Shown: piece after piece, positions 47,826 to 56,955 of the stretch | How the letters are laid out: every line of letters begins with the position of its first letter | Position numbering within the stretch: position 1 is the stretch's first letter | NCBI GenBank assembly: GCA_937997485.1 | Contig: CALKTH010000088.1 | Location: 1 to 57,040 of the forward strand | Reading direction: 5' to 3' | DNA length: 57,040 nt | Origin: an uncultured Acidimicrobiales bacterium | GTDB taxonomy: Bacteria > Actinomycetota > Acidimicrobiia > Acidimicrobiales > SZUA-35 | Program-made: the position numbers and the translations under genes | Notes under the pieces: generated by a model | Databases searched by the model: none | What the model was told of the DNA's origin: nothing | Seen by the model: the letters and a program-made list of their open reading frames with translations, nothing else

Positions 47826-50060
47826 CTAGCCGCCGTCGGCGGTTGTTTCCGAGGTCGTGGTCGCTTCGGTGGTACTCGTCGGCTCTTCGGTGGTCTCCGA
47901 CGACGTTGGCTGCGTTGTTGCCGTGGACGACGTCGTTGTTGCCGCCACTTCCTGGCCAACGGTGATCGTCACGTCCTGACCGACCTGCAGATCAGAGCTG
48001 GCGGCCGGCTCCTGTGAGATGACCTTGCCTGCGTCCGGGGAGCCGGAAGCGACGTCAACGAGGACGACGATCGGGATGAATTCCTTGTTGAAGATGGCTT
48101 GCTCAGCCGCGGCCTGGGTGAGGCCGACGACAGATGGCACCAACGCCGTCTCGGGACCGTCGGAGATGTAGAGGATGATCTGGCGGTCGATCGACACGGG
48201 GGTGCCGGCTTCCGGGTCCGAGCGAATGACTTGGCCAACTTCCACCTCAGCGGAAGGCTCCGGTCGGATCTCGGGATTGGGAAGGCCCCGCTGACCGAGC
48301 AAGTTGCTGGCTTCCTGCAACGTGAGGCCGAACAGTTGCGGCACCTCGACTTGTGCCGGCCCGGTGGAGACCGTGAGGGTGATCAGCGCATCGCTGTTCA
48401 CTTCCTGGTTCGGCTCCGGGCTCATGCCGATGACGATGCCCTCGTCGAATTCGTCGTTCGCCTCACGCTCGTAGTCGACGCGGAGCCCGAGTCCGTTCAG
48501 CACCTGGGTGGCCACGAGCTGGTCTTGGCCTCGCACGTCGGTGAGGGCCACCGTGTCCTCTGACTGGCTGATCTTGATGAGGACGGTGCTGCCCTCTTCG
48601 ACCTCTTCGCCTTGCCGGGGGTCCTGCTCGAACACCACGCCAGGAGTGACGTCGGCGTTGATCTCGAAGATCTCTTGCGGCTGCAGATTGGCAGCACTCA
48701 GCCGGGCGACAGCGGTTTCTTGATCATCACCGACAACTGCGGGAACGGCGATGAGTTCGACCTCGGGAGTGATGGTGCCGTCATCGCCGCCGAACTGTGT
48801 CGCGATGAACAGCACGATGCCGCCCAGGGCGATGAGGAGCACGGCGAGCATGCCGAAGAACACTCCGTTGCGGCGGGGCGGCTCGTAGTACTCCTCGCCG
48901 ACGTAGTCCTGCTGCACGGCGGTGGCCGCAGGCATCGCCCGGGTGGTGTCGATCACAGCTCGTTGGCCAGTGCTCGTGGCGGGGACCTGGCCGGCGGGAA
49001 CGCCCGCGGTCACGGGCTGGGCCATCGTGGGTTGACCGGCAGCAGCGCCGACCACACTTGCTGCTCCAGCGGCGGCCGCGGCATCCATCACTCCGGCGTT
49101 TCCAGCGGCAGGCGCTCCAGTGCCAGCAGCGCCAACGACGGGATTCACGGTGCTGGGATCGATCTGGGCGGGCTGGCCGTTGGGCTGGGTGCCAGCCGGA
49201 GCGGCACCAACGCCGACGAGCGGATGCCCTTCGCGGAAGCGACGGAGGTCAGCTCGAACGTCTTCGGCCGAGGCGTAGCGCTGCGCCGGGCTCTTGGCCA
49301 ACAGACGAGCGATGACGGCTTCGAGGGTCTTGGGAATGGCCGGGTTGATCGACGTGGGCCGGGGCGGCGCTTCCTGAACGTGCTTGTAGGCGATCGCCAC
49401 GGGCGAGTCGCCCTGGAACGGTGGTCGGCCAGCCACCATCTCGAACAGCACCACACCCAGCGAATAGAGATCGCTGCGAGGATCGACGTTCTTGCCCTGT
49501 GCCTGCTCGGGCGAGAAATACGAGGCGGTGCCCATGACCGAGCCGGTCTGGGTCAGTTCGTCGCCACCACCGAACGCTCGGGCGATGCCGAAGTCGGTGA
49601 CCTTCACCTGGCCGTTCTTGGTGATGAGGATGTTGCCGGGCTTCACGTCTCGGTGCACGGTGCCGTTGCGGTGAGCAAAGCTCAGCGCTGCCGCGACATC
49701 GGTGCAGATCTCAGCCGAACGGTCCGGATGCAGCGTGCCCTCGGCTCGCAAGACTTCGGCAAGGCTGCGTCCCTCCACGTACTCCATGACGATGAAGTAC
49801 GTGTTGTCGTGCTCACCCCAGTCGTAGACGGCGACGATGCTCGGGTGGTTCAAGTTCGCTGCAGCCTGGGCCTCACGGCGGAAGCGCTCGACGAAGGAAG
49901 CCTCAGCGGCGAACTGCGGGAACAAGACCTTGACCGCGACGGGGCGATCGAGCAGTGAATCTCGAGCCAAAAAGACGTCGGCCATGCCTCCACGCGCGAT
50001 GCGGCGGTGGAGCTCGTAGCGGCCGTTCAGGACCGGGCGAGAGGCGGGGGCGTCAGTCAC
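47826..50060 (-). CDS. pknB: Serine/threonine protein kinase PknB with PASTA domains
   Basis: A 744-aa membrane kinase. Kinase domain (about 10-270): ARGGMADVFLARDSLL, Lys in VAVKVLFPQ, HRDVKPGNILI, DFGIARAFGGGDE and activation-segment Thr residues TQTGSVMGTASYFSPEQAQG. Then a Pro/Ala-rich linker, one membrane helix (FFGMLAVLLIALGGIVLFIA) and four PASTA domains outside, ending in a Thr/Ser-rich tail. PASTA domains bind muropeptides and link wall state to growth and division. It is the last of a five-gene minus-strand cluster: fhaB, pstP, rodA/ftsW, pbpA, pknB. Confidence 0.96.
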   Translation of the reverse strand: MTDAPASRPVLNGRYELHRRIARGGMADVFLARDSLLDRPVAVKVLFPQFAAEASFVERFRREAQAAANLNHPSIVAVYDWGEHDNTYFIVMEYVEGRSLAEVLRAEGTLHPDRSAEICTDVAAALSFAHRNGTVHRDVKPGNILITKNGQVKVTDFGIARAFGGGDELTQTGSVMGTASYFSPEQAQGKNVDPRSDLYSLGVVLFEMVAGRPPFQGDSPVAIAYKHVQEAPPRPTSINPAIPKTLEAVIARLLAKSPAQRYASAEDVRADLRRFREGHPLVGVGAAPAGTQPNGQPAQIDPSTVNPVVGAAGTGAPAAGNAGVMDAAAAAGAASVVGAAAGQPTMAQPVTAGVPAGQVPATSTGQRAVIDTTRAMPAATAVQQDYVGEEYYEPPRRNGVFFGMLAVLLIALGGIVLFIATQFGGDDGTITPEVELIAVPAVVGDDQETAVARLSAANLQPQEIFEINADVTPGVVFEQDPRQGEEVEEGSTVLIKISQSEDTVALTDVRGQDQLVATQVLNGLGLRVDYEREANDEFDEGIVIGMSPEPNQEVNSDALITLTVSTGPAQVEVPQLFGLTLQEASNLLGQRGLPNPEIRPEPSAEVEVGQVIRSDPEAGTPVSIDRQIILYISDGPETALVPSVVGLTQAAAEQAIFNKEFIPIVVLVDVASGSPDAGKVISQEPAASSDLQVGQDVTITVGQEVAATTTSSTATTQPTSSETTEEPTSTTEATTTSETTADGG

Positions 50061-50190
50061 AGCGGCCCAAGGTTAGTGATACGAACTGGCCAACACGCGT
50101 TCACTCCCTGTTGGGATGACGCAACTTGATCAGCTGGCCCTTGTGACCGCTCGCCGTGACCCAGCCTGAGACAGCGACCGACGTTGCCCA

Positions 50191-51702
50191 TCAACGACCG
50201 AACGCCGTTCTGATGAGGTCGCCAACGATGGGGGCGGCAGCCCGGCCGCCGGTCTGTTCTGGGTTCTCGGGATCGGCTTCGATGAGAACGGCGATGACCA
50301 GCTCCGGAGTGCCGTCGCGTGGGCCGGCGAACGCGATCGTCCAGGCGTGGGACCGAGCCGGAGTGGTACCGAGCTGCGCCGTTCCGGTCTTCGTTCCAAC
50401 GTCCAAGCCCTCAACGAGCGCTCGGTTCCCGGTGCCGTTTCGGGCGCTGTTGATCATGGCTTCCCGCAACTCATCGGCCGTTTCCCGGGACGTGGCGGTG
50501 AGCCAGCCTTGCGGGTTCGGCGTGTCGATCACTTCGCCCTTCACGTTGCGGACTTCAAGCACGACTCGAGGTTCGAGGATCTGCCCCTCGTTCGCCACCG
50601 CCGCAGCGACGAGCGCCATTTGGAGTGGCGTTGCCGCCACCTCGTTCTGGCCGATCGACGCCTGGGCGAGGGCCGGTGAGTTCTCGAAGATCCCGGCCGG
50701 CATTTCGAGGGATGGCTCCCGCAGCTGGCTGCCGTAGTCGGTCGGGAACCGTGAAGCAGTGGCATCGGGCAGGTCGATCGGCGGCACGAGATTGAAGCCG
50801 AAACCTTGTGCCTGTTCCACGAGGCGGTCCGGCCCGATGACCTCGGCTCCCAGCTGCGCGAAGCCTGCATTGCAGGACACACGGATCAGTTCGATGAGTG
50901 GGCCGCCGCAGGCCGAACCCCCGAAGTTGGCGATGGCTCGATCGGTGAGTGGCGGCGTGTAGCTGTTGGTCACGGCGAAGCTCGGAGATTCGAGGGAGGC
51001 CACACCGGTTTCGAGCGCGGCGGCTCCGGTCACGATCTTGAACGTGGACCCGGGGAAGTAGATCTCCCGATACGTCTTGGCGCGGAGCGGATTGCCCTCG
51101 GCGCCAACCAGCTCACGGAACGCCGCGTTGACCTCGGCGCCGTTGTGGCCGGAAAGCAGGTTCGGGTCGTAGCTCGGCCAGGAGTACATCGCCCGGATCT
51201 CGCCGGTGCGAGGATCGAGGGCGACGATCGATCCGTTGCGCTCGCCCAACAGTTCTCGAGCCCGTTGCTGCAGGGTGTGATCGAGCGTGAGGACGATCTC
51301 GCCCGTTGGCGACACCTCACCGAGGAGATCGGAGAGGCTGCTGAGTTGGAGGCCAGAGGTGCGGCCGGCCAACTCGTCGTTGTAGGTGCGCTCAACACCC
51401 GTGGTGCCGAGGTTGAAGGAGAGATAGCCGGTGACATGCGCGTACAGCTCGCCTTCGGGATACACCCGCAGTCGCTCGAAGCCGCTGTTGGGGCTGAGGT
51501 CGGACTGGGCAACGACGACGCCGTCTCGGGTGGAGATGGCTCCTCTGGCTCGGCCGAAGTCTCGCTGCACTGTGCGGGTGTTGTTCGGGTTGTTTCGCAG
51601 CTCGTCGGCATCGAAAACCTGGATGCGGTTGAGCTGCACGAACAACAGCACGAAGCACGCCATCAAGACGAGCGCGACATGTCGGATCGAACGATCGATC
51701 AC
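50191..51702 (-). CDS. pbpA: Penicillin-binding protein (PbpA/FtsI-type transpeptidase)
   Basis: A 503-aa protein with an N-terminal membrane anchor (VALVLMACFVLLFVQLNRIQ), a dimerisation domain and a transpeptidase domain with the three motifs: SxxK in FPGSTFKIVTG, SxN in VSCNAGFAQLG, and KTG in GTKTGTAQLG. It cross-links septal or polar peptidoglycan with its SEDS partner. GTG 51702 overlaps the ftsW/rodA stop by GTGA, so the pair is translated together. There is a 130-base gap to pknB. Confidence 0.93.
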   Translation of the reverse strand: MIDRSIRHVALVLMACFVLLFVQLNRIQVFDADELRNNPNNTRTVQRDFGRARGAISTRDGVVVAQSDLSPNSGFERLRVYPEGELYAHVTGYLSFNLGTTGVERTYNDELAGRTSGLQLSSLSDLLGEVSPTGEIVLTLDHTLQQRARELLGERNGSIVALDPRTGEIRAMYSWPSYDPNLLSGHNGAEVNAAFRELVGAEGNPLRAKTYREIYFPGSTFKIVTGAAALETGVASLESPSFAVTNSYTPPLTDRAIANFGGSACGGPLIELIRVSCNAGFAQLGAEVIGPDRLVEQAQGFGFNLVPPIDLPDATASRFPTDYGSQLREPSLEMPAGIFENSPALAQASIGQNEVAATPLQMALVAAAVANEGQILEPRVVLEVRNVKGEVIDTPNPQGWLTATSRETADELREAMINSARNGTGNRALVEGLDVGTKTGTAQLGTTPARSHAWTIAFAGPRDGTPELVIAVLIEADPENPEQTGGRAAAPIVGDLIRTAFGR

Positions 51703-53015
51703 GAGTGGACCGCCTGGCGGTCAGCCCGCCCTCCGCTAGAGGTCTCCACCGCTGGCTGGTTGCTGCGATCCGAAATGCGGATCAGGAGTGCCAGCACGAT
51801 GTAGTTCGAGATCAGCGAACTGCCACCGTAGGACACGAAGGGCAGGGTCACGCCGGTGAGGGGCAGCACCCGAAGCACACCGCCGATGATCACGAAGGCC
51901 TGGAAGCCGAGGAGCGACGTGAGGCCCACGGCAAACAACTTTTCGAACAGGCTCGAGGCCTGCGTCGCCACTCGGAACCCGGCGCCCACGAAGAGTAGGA
52001 AGGTGGCAAGAATGGCCGTCGCCCCGACGAGGCCGAGCTCTTCGCCGATGGCGGCGAAGATCATGTCGGTCTCGGCGAAGGGGATCTTTCCGGGCGTGCC
52101 CAGCCCCAGTCCGGTGCCCGTGAGGCCGCCGTCGGCGAGGGCGAAGGCAGCTTCGACGATCTGGAAGCCGGAGCCTTTGGGGTCGGCGAAGGGGTCGATC
52201 CAGATGTCGACGCGGGTGCGGACGTGGCCGAAGAGTTCGTGGCTCACGACGGAGCCAACGGCGAAGAGGCTGAGCCCGGTGAGGACGTACGCGGTGCGCC
52301 CGGTGGCCACGTACACCATCACCACGAAGAGCGTGAAGAACAGCAGTGAGGAGCCGAGGTCTCGCTCGGCCACCATCACGATCAGCGCCACGCCCCAGGC
52401 CAGAAGGAGCGGGCCGAAGTGCTTCACGTCGGGCAGGTGGAGGGGGCCGATGCGGCGAGTGGAGATGGCCAGGAGCTCGCGCTTGTCAACCAGGTAGCCG
52501 GCGAGGAAGGCGGCCAGCACGATCTTGGCGAACTCGCCCGGCTGGATCGAGAACGGGCCGACCCGCAACCAGATGCGGGCACCGTTCAGTTGCACTCCGA
52601 GCCCGGGCACCAGCGGGAGCAACAACAGGATCACACCGACGACGGCCAGCGTGTAGCGATAGGGCGCAAGGCGTCCGACATCGCGGAACAGCATGAGCGT
52701 GGCCGTGAAGCCAACAAGACCGACGAGGGTCCACGCCGACTGGCTGTCCGCGAGGGCGGGATCGAGCCGGGCGATGAAGGCGTAGCCCAGCCCGTTCAGC
52801 AGAGCAGCCAAGGGGAAAAGGAGCCCGTCGGCGTGCGGCGCCAGTCGCCGAATGACGACATGGGCTGAGAACAGCATCAGCACGACAACGCCGAGGAACG
52901 GGATGATGTTGGCGGGCAGTGAGCCAGCACGACCGAGGCTCGTCAGCCCGTAGGCCGCTCCGGTGATGATCGTGGCGAGGATCAGCAGGCCCAGCTCGAC
53001 GGTGCGGGGCCGCAT
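51699..53015 (-). CDS. SEDS glycosyltransferase FtsW/RodA
   Basis: A 438-aa SEDS polymerase with about ten membrane helices. The conserved FGLGTPGKIPFAETDMIFAA and IGEELGLVG are the SEDS motif; LPLTGVTLPFVSYGGSSLIS is the family C-terminus. It builds glycan strands with the class B PBP next to it. In the mycobacterial order the partner of pbpA/pstP is RodA; sequence alone does not split FtsW from RodA here. It overlaps pbpA by GTGA and follows pstP by one base. Confidence 0.93.
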   Translation of the reverse strand: MRPRTVELGLLILATIITGAAYGLTSLGRAGSLPANIIPFLGVVVLMLFSAHVVIRRLAPHADGLLFPLAALLNGLGYAFIARLDPALADSQSAWTLVGLVGFTATLMLFRDVGRLAPYRYTLAVVGVILLLLPLVPGLGVQLNGARIWLRVGPFSIQPGEFAKIVLAAFLAGYLVDKRELLAISTRRIGPLHLPDVKHFGPLLLAWGVALIVMVAERDLGSSLLFFTLFVVMVYVATGRTAYVLTGLSLFAVGSVVSHELFGHVRTRVDIWIDPFADPKGSGFQIVEAAFALADGGLTGTGLGLGTPGKIPFAETDMIFAAIGEELGLVGATAILATFLLFVGAGFRVATQASSLFEKLFAVGLTSLLGFQAFVIIGGVLRVLPLTGVTLPFVSYGGSSLISNYIVLALLIRISDRSNQPAVETSSGGRADRQAVHS

Positions 53016-53016
53016 G

Positions 53017-54207
53017 TCAGGCTCCCTGATTGCAGGGCGGCGGGTCGGTCGAGGGATCGGGAACGACGGACGGGTCGGCTAGCTCGAAGTTGTCGACGAA
53101 CGACTCGGCGTCGCCCCTCGAGCCCCAAAGCGGAGTGCGGTTCAGGCGCTCGGAACTCGCATCATCGAGCTGGGAACCGAGGATGCCGGTACTGCAGGTT
53201 GGTTCAGGATCGACCCAGAGCACGCCGTCGGGCCGCCCCTTGAAGATCAGGAGTTCAGAAGTCTCGGACTCACTCACCGTGCCAACGAAGTAGGTGGAGG
53301 AGCCATACCAGCCGACACCCAGGTAGCCGAGGAACAGCAGCGTCACCACAGCCAGGCCAAAGCCAATCTCTCGCCGAGACGGCGTCGACGCATCTTTGAT
53401 CACGGGCACTCGCTGGGTGATGGGCAGCGACTCGAGGGGCTCGGGATCCACGAGCTCCTGATCCTCAGGCATGGTGAGGGCGGCCTCAGGCTCTTCGTCG
53501 TCGACGATGTCGACCACGACCACACTCACGTTGTCCCTGCCTCCACGCTCGACCGCGGTCAGGACCAGGGCGTCGCTGGCGGCGATGGGATCCTCGTTCT
53601 GTTCGAGGATCGCCACGATCTCGTCGTTGTCGATCTCGTTGGAGAGGCCGTCGCTGCAGAGCACGAAGCGGTCACCGGGTGTGGCGGAAAGCTCGAACAC
53701 GTCGGCCTCGACATCGTCGGCCAGACCGATGGCTCGGGTGACGATGTTCCGCTGAGGATGAACGAGCGCTTCTTCGGGAGAGATGCGGCCTTCACGGACG
53801 AGCTCTTCAACCAGCGAGTGGTCGAACGTGATCTGTTCGAGTTCTCCGTTGGCGTAGCGGTAGCCGCGGCTGTCGCCCACGTTCACCATGTTGACGTGAG
53901 TGCCATCCGGGTTGAGGGCGACAGCGACAACAGTGGTGCCCATACCTCGCAGCTCCGGCCGAGCGCTTTCCTCGTAGACCAAACGGTTGGCATGAGAGAC
54001 GACATCGACCAGGGCGCTCCGGCTCAGCGTTTCCTCGACCTCGATGAGCGTCCGAACCACGATGGACGCGGCCTGCTCGCCGCCTTGGTGGCCGCCCATG
54101 CCGTCGGCGACGGCCCCGATGTAGGGCGAGAACATGGCCCGGTCCTGGTTGGCCTTGCGGATCTGACCCGTGTGGGTCGCGGCCGCGCCGCGCATCTGGA
54201 GCGTCAT
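53017..54207 (-). CDS. pstP: PP2C-type serine/threonine phosphatase PstP
   Basis: A 396-aa phosphatase. Metal-binding motifs: NQDRAMF, AVADGMGGHQGGE, VGDSRGYRY, CSDGLSNEID and GGRDNVSVVVVD. A membrane helix follows (GFGLAVVTLLFLGYLGVGW) with an external tail. It reverses PknB phosphorylation. Its ATG overlaps fhaB by ATGA. Confidence 0.95.
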   Translation of the reverse strand: MTLQMRGAAATHTGQIRKANQDRAMFSPYIGAVADGMGGHQGGEQAASIVVRTLIEVEETLSRSALVDVVSHANRLVYEESARPELRGMGTTVVAVALNPDGTHVNMVNVGDSRGYRYANGELEQITFDHSLVEELVREGRISPEEALVHPQRNIVTRAIGLADDVEADVFELSATPGDRFVLCSDGLSNEIDNDEIVAILEQNEDPIAASDALVLTAVERGGRDNVSVVVVDIVDDEEPEAALTMPEDQELVDPEPLESLPITQRVPVIKDASTPSRREIGFGLAVVTLLFLGYLGVGWYGSSTYFVGTVSESETSELLIFKGRPDGVLWVDPEPTCSTGILGSQLDDASSERLNRTPLWGSRGDAESFVDNFELADPSVVPDPSTDPPPCNQGA

Positions 54208-54692
54208 CGCAGCTCCATGATCGTGCTGCCGATTTGAATGGCGTCACCTTCGCTGACCACCACGGGCGTGGAGACGCGGCGACGATTCAGATACGTGCCG
54301 TTGGTGGAGCCGAGGTCTTCCACGACAACACCACTCTCCCCAACCGAGACGCGAGCGTGCACCTGGGAGATGTAGGTGTCATCCAACGTGATCTCACAGC
54401 CTGCGGCTCGACCAATCGTCAGGGTGCCGTTGACCGTGTGAGTCGTGCCTGCCATCTCGATGGGCTCGACGAAGACGAGTTCGGGCAGTGAAGGGCGCTT
54501 GTTGACCACGCTCACGCGACCTCTGCCGGAGCGGGACTCGCCTGACTCGACGGCCTGCTCGCGTCGGACCGGACGGCGTATGCCGCGGGAGCCCGTGGTG
54601 CTGAACCACGTGGCCTGAAGGACGCGGAAGAAGAAGAGGTACATCAGCGCCAACAGGCACCACTTCAGCAATGTCAACAGGGCATCGGACAC
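54204..54692 (-). CDS. fhaB: FHA-domain protein FhaB (FipA-type)
   Basis: A 162-aa protein with one membrane helix (LLTLLKWCLLALMYLFFFRV) and a C-terminal FHA domain (LTIGRAAGCEITLDDTYISQ, VHARVSVGESGVVVEDLGST, NGTYLNRRRV) that binds phospho-Thr. GTG 54692 begins SDALLTLLKW, the usual FhaB start. It recruits phosphorylated partners to the division site. First gene of the minus-strand cluster. Confidence 0.93.
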   Translation of the reverse strand: MSDALLTLLKWCLLALMYLFFFRVLQATWFSTTGSRGIRRPVRREQAVESGESRSGRGRVSVVNKRPSLPELVFVEPIEMAGTTHTVNGTLTIGRAAGCEITLDDTYISQVHARVSVGESGVVVEDLGSTNGTYLNRRRVSTPVVVSEGDAIQIGSTIMELR

Positions 54693-54756
54693 AACGGCGA
54701 CACAGTAACGAACCCGAGCCCCCGTCTCGCGTTCACCCAACGTTTCGCGCTACCCC

Positions 54757-54783
54757 TTGACGTTTCGTATTGTTTGATAAACA
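54757..54783 (+). promoter_or_regulatory. Putative promoter/operator of the GntR gene
   Basis: TTGACG (54757-54762) lies 8 bases before the inverted repeat TGTTTGATAAACA (54771-54783), which is a perfect palindrome with GAT centre. The GntR-family start lies 9 bases after it. TAAACA (54778-54783) could be a -10. The arrangement fits self-repression by the GntR protein. Confidence 0.45.
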
Positions 54784-54791
54784 CTAGAACT

Positions 54792-55139
54792 ATGCTTCTC
54801 CGAGTCGACCACGAGTCGTCCGTTTCTCTTCACGAACAGATCGCCGGCGGCCTCCGGGCCGCTATTGCCGGTGGCGAACTCTCGCCCGGTGAGCGTTTGC
54901 CGCCAGCTCGCCAGCTCGCTCAAGGGCTCGATGTGAACGTGCACACCCTTCTCCGGGCCATGCAGACGCTTCGGGACGAGGGGTTGCTCGAGATGCGGCG
55001 CGGACGAGGCACGGCGGTGACCGGGGCGGCCCCGAAGCTGGCCAGCTTCACGGAGCTGGCGCAGAAGCTCGTGGGCGAGGCTCGCCGAGGCGGGCTCGAT
55101 GACAAAGAGATTCTCAAACTTGTGGAGGCACAGCTGTGA
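54792..55139 (+). CDS. YtrA-subfamily GntR transcriptional regulator
   Basis: A 115-aa protein: winged helix DHESSVSLHEQIAGGLRAAI, GELSPGERLPPARQLAQGL, DVNVHTLLRAMQTLRDEGL and RRGRGTAVTG, with a short C-terminal helix pair instead of a large ligand domain, which is the YtrA subfamily. Such regulators usually control the membrane genes that follow. It overlaps the membrane protein gene by GTGA. The pair is inserted between fhaB and fhaA and points the opposite way. Confidence 0.9.
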   Translation: MLLRVDHESSVSLHEQIAGGLRAAIAGGELSPGERLPPARQLAQGLDVNVHTLLRAMQTLRDEGLLEMRRGRGTAVTGAAPKLASFTELAQKLVGEARRGGLDDKEILKLVEAQL

Positions 55140-56149
55140 GGGAAGACGCAATGTTCGATGACACATTCACCGGTGTTGAAGGGGCCGGGAACGCTGGCTC
55201 GGCGTGGCGAAGTGTTGTGCTTCTCGGCGTGTTGCCCGCCGTGATCGTTGCGGTACCAGCCGCTGCGATCGCGAAGTATCGCGGCTCGGTGCCCAGCCGG
55301 CTGGCGACGCACTGGAGCGGTTCGGAGCCCGACGGTTCCATGACGTTGACCGGGTTGATCGTGACCGTCAGCCTCGTGTTGATCCTTCCGGGGCTGGCCG
55401 CCCTTGTCGGTGGCGTGCTAGCAAGCCGACGGTTGCCGCAGGGGATGGCGTCGATGGTGGCGTTCACGGGGCTGTTCATCGCCGGGTTGGGTGCATGGAT
55501 CCTCACGTGGTCGGTGTTCTCTCACCGCAATCTCGAGAGCTGGACCGAGGCGTCGAGCGTCGGCGTGTTCCCAGGAGTCATCGCGTCGATCGGCATCGGC
55601 GCAGCAGCGGCATGGCTTGCCCGCACACTTCCCGGGGCGCCGGACTCGCCTCAACGAGAGGGAGACCAGCTTCCCGCCCTCGAGCTCGCCTCAGCCGAGC
55701 GAGCGGTGTTCGTGGAGACGATGACGTTCCCGTTCATCATGGGCTTGGCCGCTGTGGGCTTGCTGGCCGCCGGAGTGATGCTCTTCATCGGTGAGTGGCA
55801 AACGGGCGTGTTCTGTTTGCTGATGACGCTGCCGGGGCTCTCGATGGGCCGAGTTCGGGTGCAGGCCGACCGCAACGGCGTGACGCTGCGTTCCACGCTC
55901 CTGCCCATTCGCTACAACAAGATCGACCTCGCCGATATCGAGCAGGCATCGGTCATCGATGTCGAGCCCATGAAGTGGGGCGGGTGGGGCTACCGAGGCT
56001 CGCTCAAGATCGCAGGAACCGCAGCGTTCGTGACCCGCAAGGGGCCCGGCCTCCGCCTCGACCTCACAAAGAACCGGCGCTTCGCCGTCACCATCAACGA
56101 TCCAGAAACGCCGACTCGCTTGCTCAACGCCCTGCGGGCCAACGCCTGA
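55136..56149 (+). CDS. DUF1648-type membrane protein
   Basis: A 337-aa protein with about six helices: SVVLLGVLPAVIVAVPAAAI, MTLTGLIVTVSLVLILPGLA, FTGLFIAGLGAWILTWSVF, GVIASIGIGAAAAWLAR, FIMGLAAVGLLAAGVMLFIG and VFCLLMTLPGL. The loop PSRLATHWSGSEPDG matches the DUF1648 signature (LPxxxPxHWNxxGxxD) also seen in SdpI-like immunity proteins. The C-terminus is a soluble PH-like domain. GTG 55136 is coupled to the GntR gene; ATG 55151 is an alternative. Function unknown, but this gene pair is typical of immunity or stress membrane modules. Confidence 0.8.
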   Translation: MREDAMFDDTFTGVEGAGNAGSAWRSVVLLGVLPAVIVAVPAAAIAKYRGSVPSRLATHWSGSEPDGSMTLTGLIVTVSLVLILPGLAALVGGVLASRRLPQGMASMVAFTGLFIAGLGAWILTWSVFSHRNLESWTEASSVGVFPGVIASIGIGAAAAWLARTLPGAPDSPQREGDQLPALELASAERAVFVETMTFPFIMGLAAVGLLAAGVMLFIGEWQTGVFCLLMTLPGLSMGRVRVQADRNGVTLRSTLLPIRYNKIDLADIEQASVIDVEPMKWGGWGYRGSLKIAGTAAFVTRKGPGLRLDLTKNRRFAVTINDPETPTRLLNALRANA

Positions 56150-56230
56150 CGCTCGCCTCCTTCGAACGGAGCGCGTTCAACGTGCATGCTCCACGCTCAA
56201 CGCTCACAGAATGGGAGGGGCGAGCAGTGT

Positions 56231-56893
56231 TCAGAGCTGGCGGAAGGCAATGGTGATCGTGCCGAAGGTCAGGAGGTCTCCGTCGGCCAGGAGTTGGCGA
56301 TGCACCTTCGAGCCGTTGACCTTGCTGCCGTTGGTTGAATCGAGGTCGACCAGCTCGTAGGAATCGCCATCGGCTCGGAGCTCGGCGTGATGACGCGACG
56401 CATTCGGGTCGGTGAGCACAACCGTTGACTCAGGCAAACGCCCGATGGTGGCGGGCTCCTTGCCCAGAGCGATGCGCCGACCGTCTGGCAGTTCAATGAA
56501 GGACGGCGGCACGGCCTCGGTCGTTGTTTCATCGAAACGAGGGTCGACTCGGAACATGCCCACCCGCAGGTCTTCCGCCTCGACCAACTCGATGAGCACG
56601 GGACCCATGAAGCGAACGTTGCCATCCTGCGCATGCGATCGGACGGTGGCCCGCAACTCGCTGATGAGCGACTCTTGGATCTGGGCGAATCGCTCGTGGT
56701 CCTGCGGGCTCACCTCGACGACGAACCGGTTCGGCCCGATCGCTCGGCCGCGAACATCGAGGGTGCGATTGGCGTCGAGCAGCTTCACGAGCCGCCGACC
56801 GACCTCGACCGGCTGAAGGCCCGTGCGGAAGATGCGCGCAAAGGTGCCTTCGACGAGGCGTTCAAGCCGATCCTCGAGATTGCGGAGCACCAT
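56231..56893 (-). CDS. fhaA: FhaA (DUF3662 + FHA domain)
   Basis: A 220-aa protein with an N-terminal DUF3662 domain (NLEDRLERLVEGTFARIFRT, LQPVEVGRRLVKLLDANRTL, NRFVVEVSPQDHERF) and a C-terminal FHA domain (ATIGRLPESTVVLTDPNASR, HHAELRADGDSYELVDLDST, NGSKVNGSKVHRQLL). It binds phosphorylated MviN/PknB-type partners at the pole or septum. ATG 56893 is used; the frame beyond it runs antisense into the tRNA and is a known artefact. Confidence 0.93.
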   Translation of the reverse strand: MVLRNLEDRLERLVEGTFARIFRTGLQPVEVGRRLVKLLDANRTLDVRGRAIGPNRFVVEVSPQDHERFAQIQESLISELRATVRSHAQDGNVRFMGPVLIELVEAEDLRVGMFRVDPRFDETTTEAVPPSFIELPDGRRIALGKEPATIGRLPESTVVLTDPNASRHHAELRADGDSYELVDLDSTNGSKVNGSKVHRQLLADGDLLTFGTITIAFRQL

Positions 56894-56955
56894 GGGAGAA
56901 ACACTAACGGCCGCCGCATGTCCGCAAGCGACGGCTAACATCTTGCGTTCCACTC

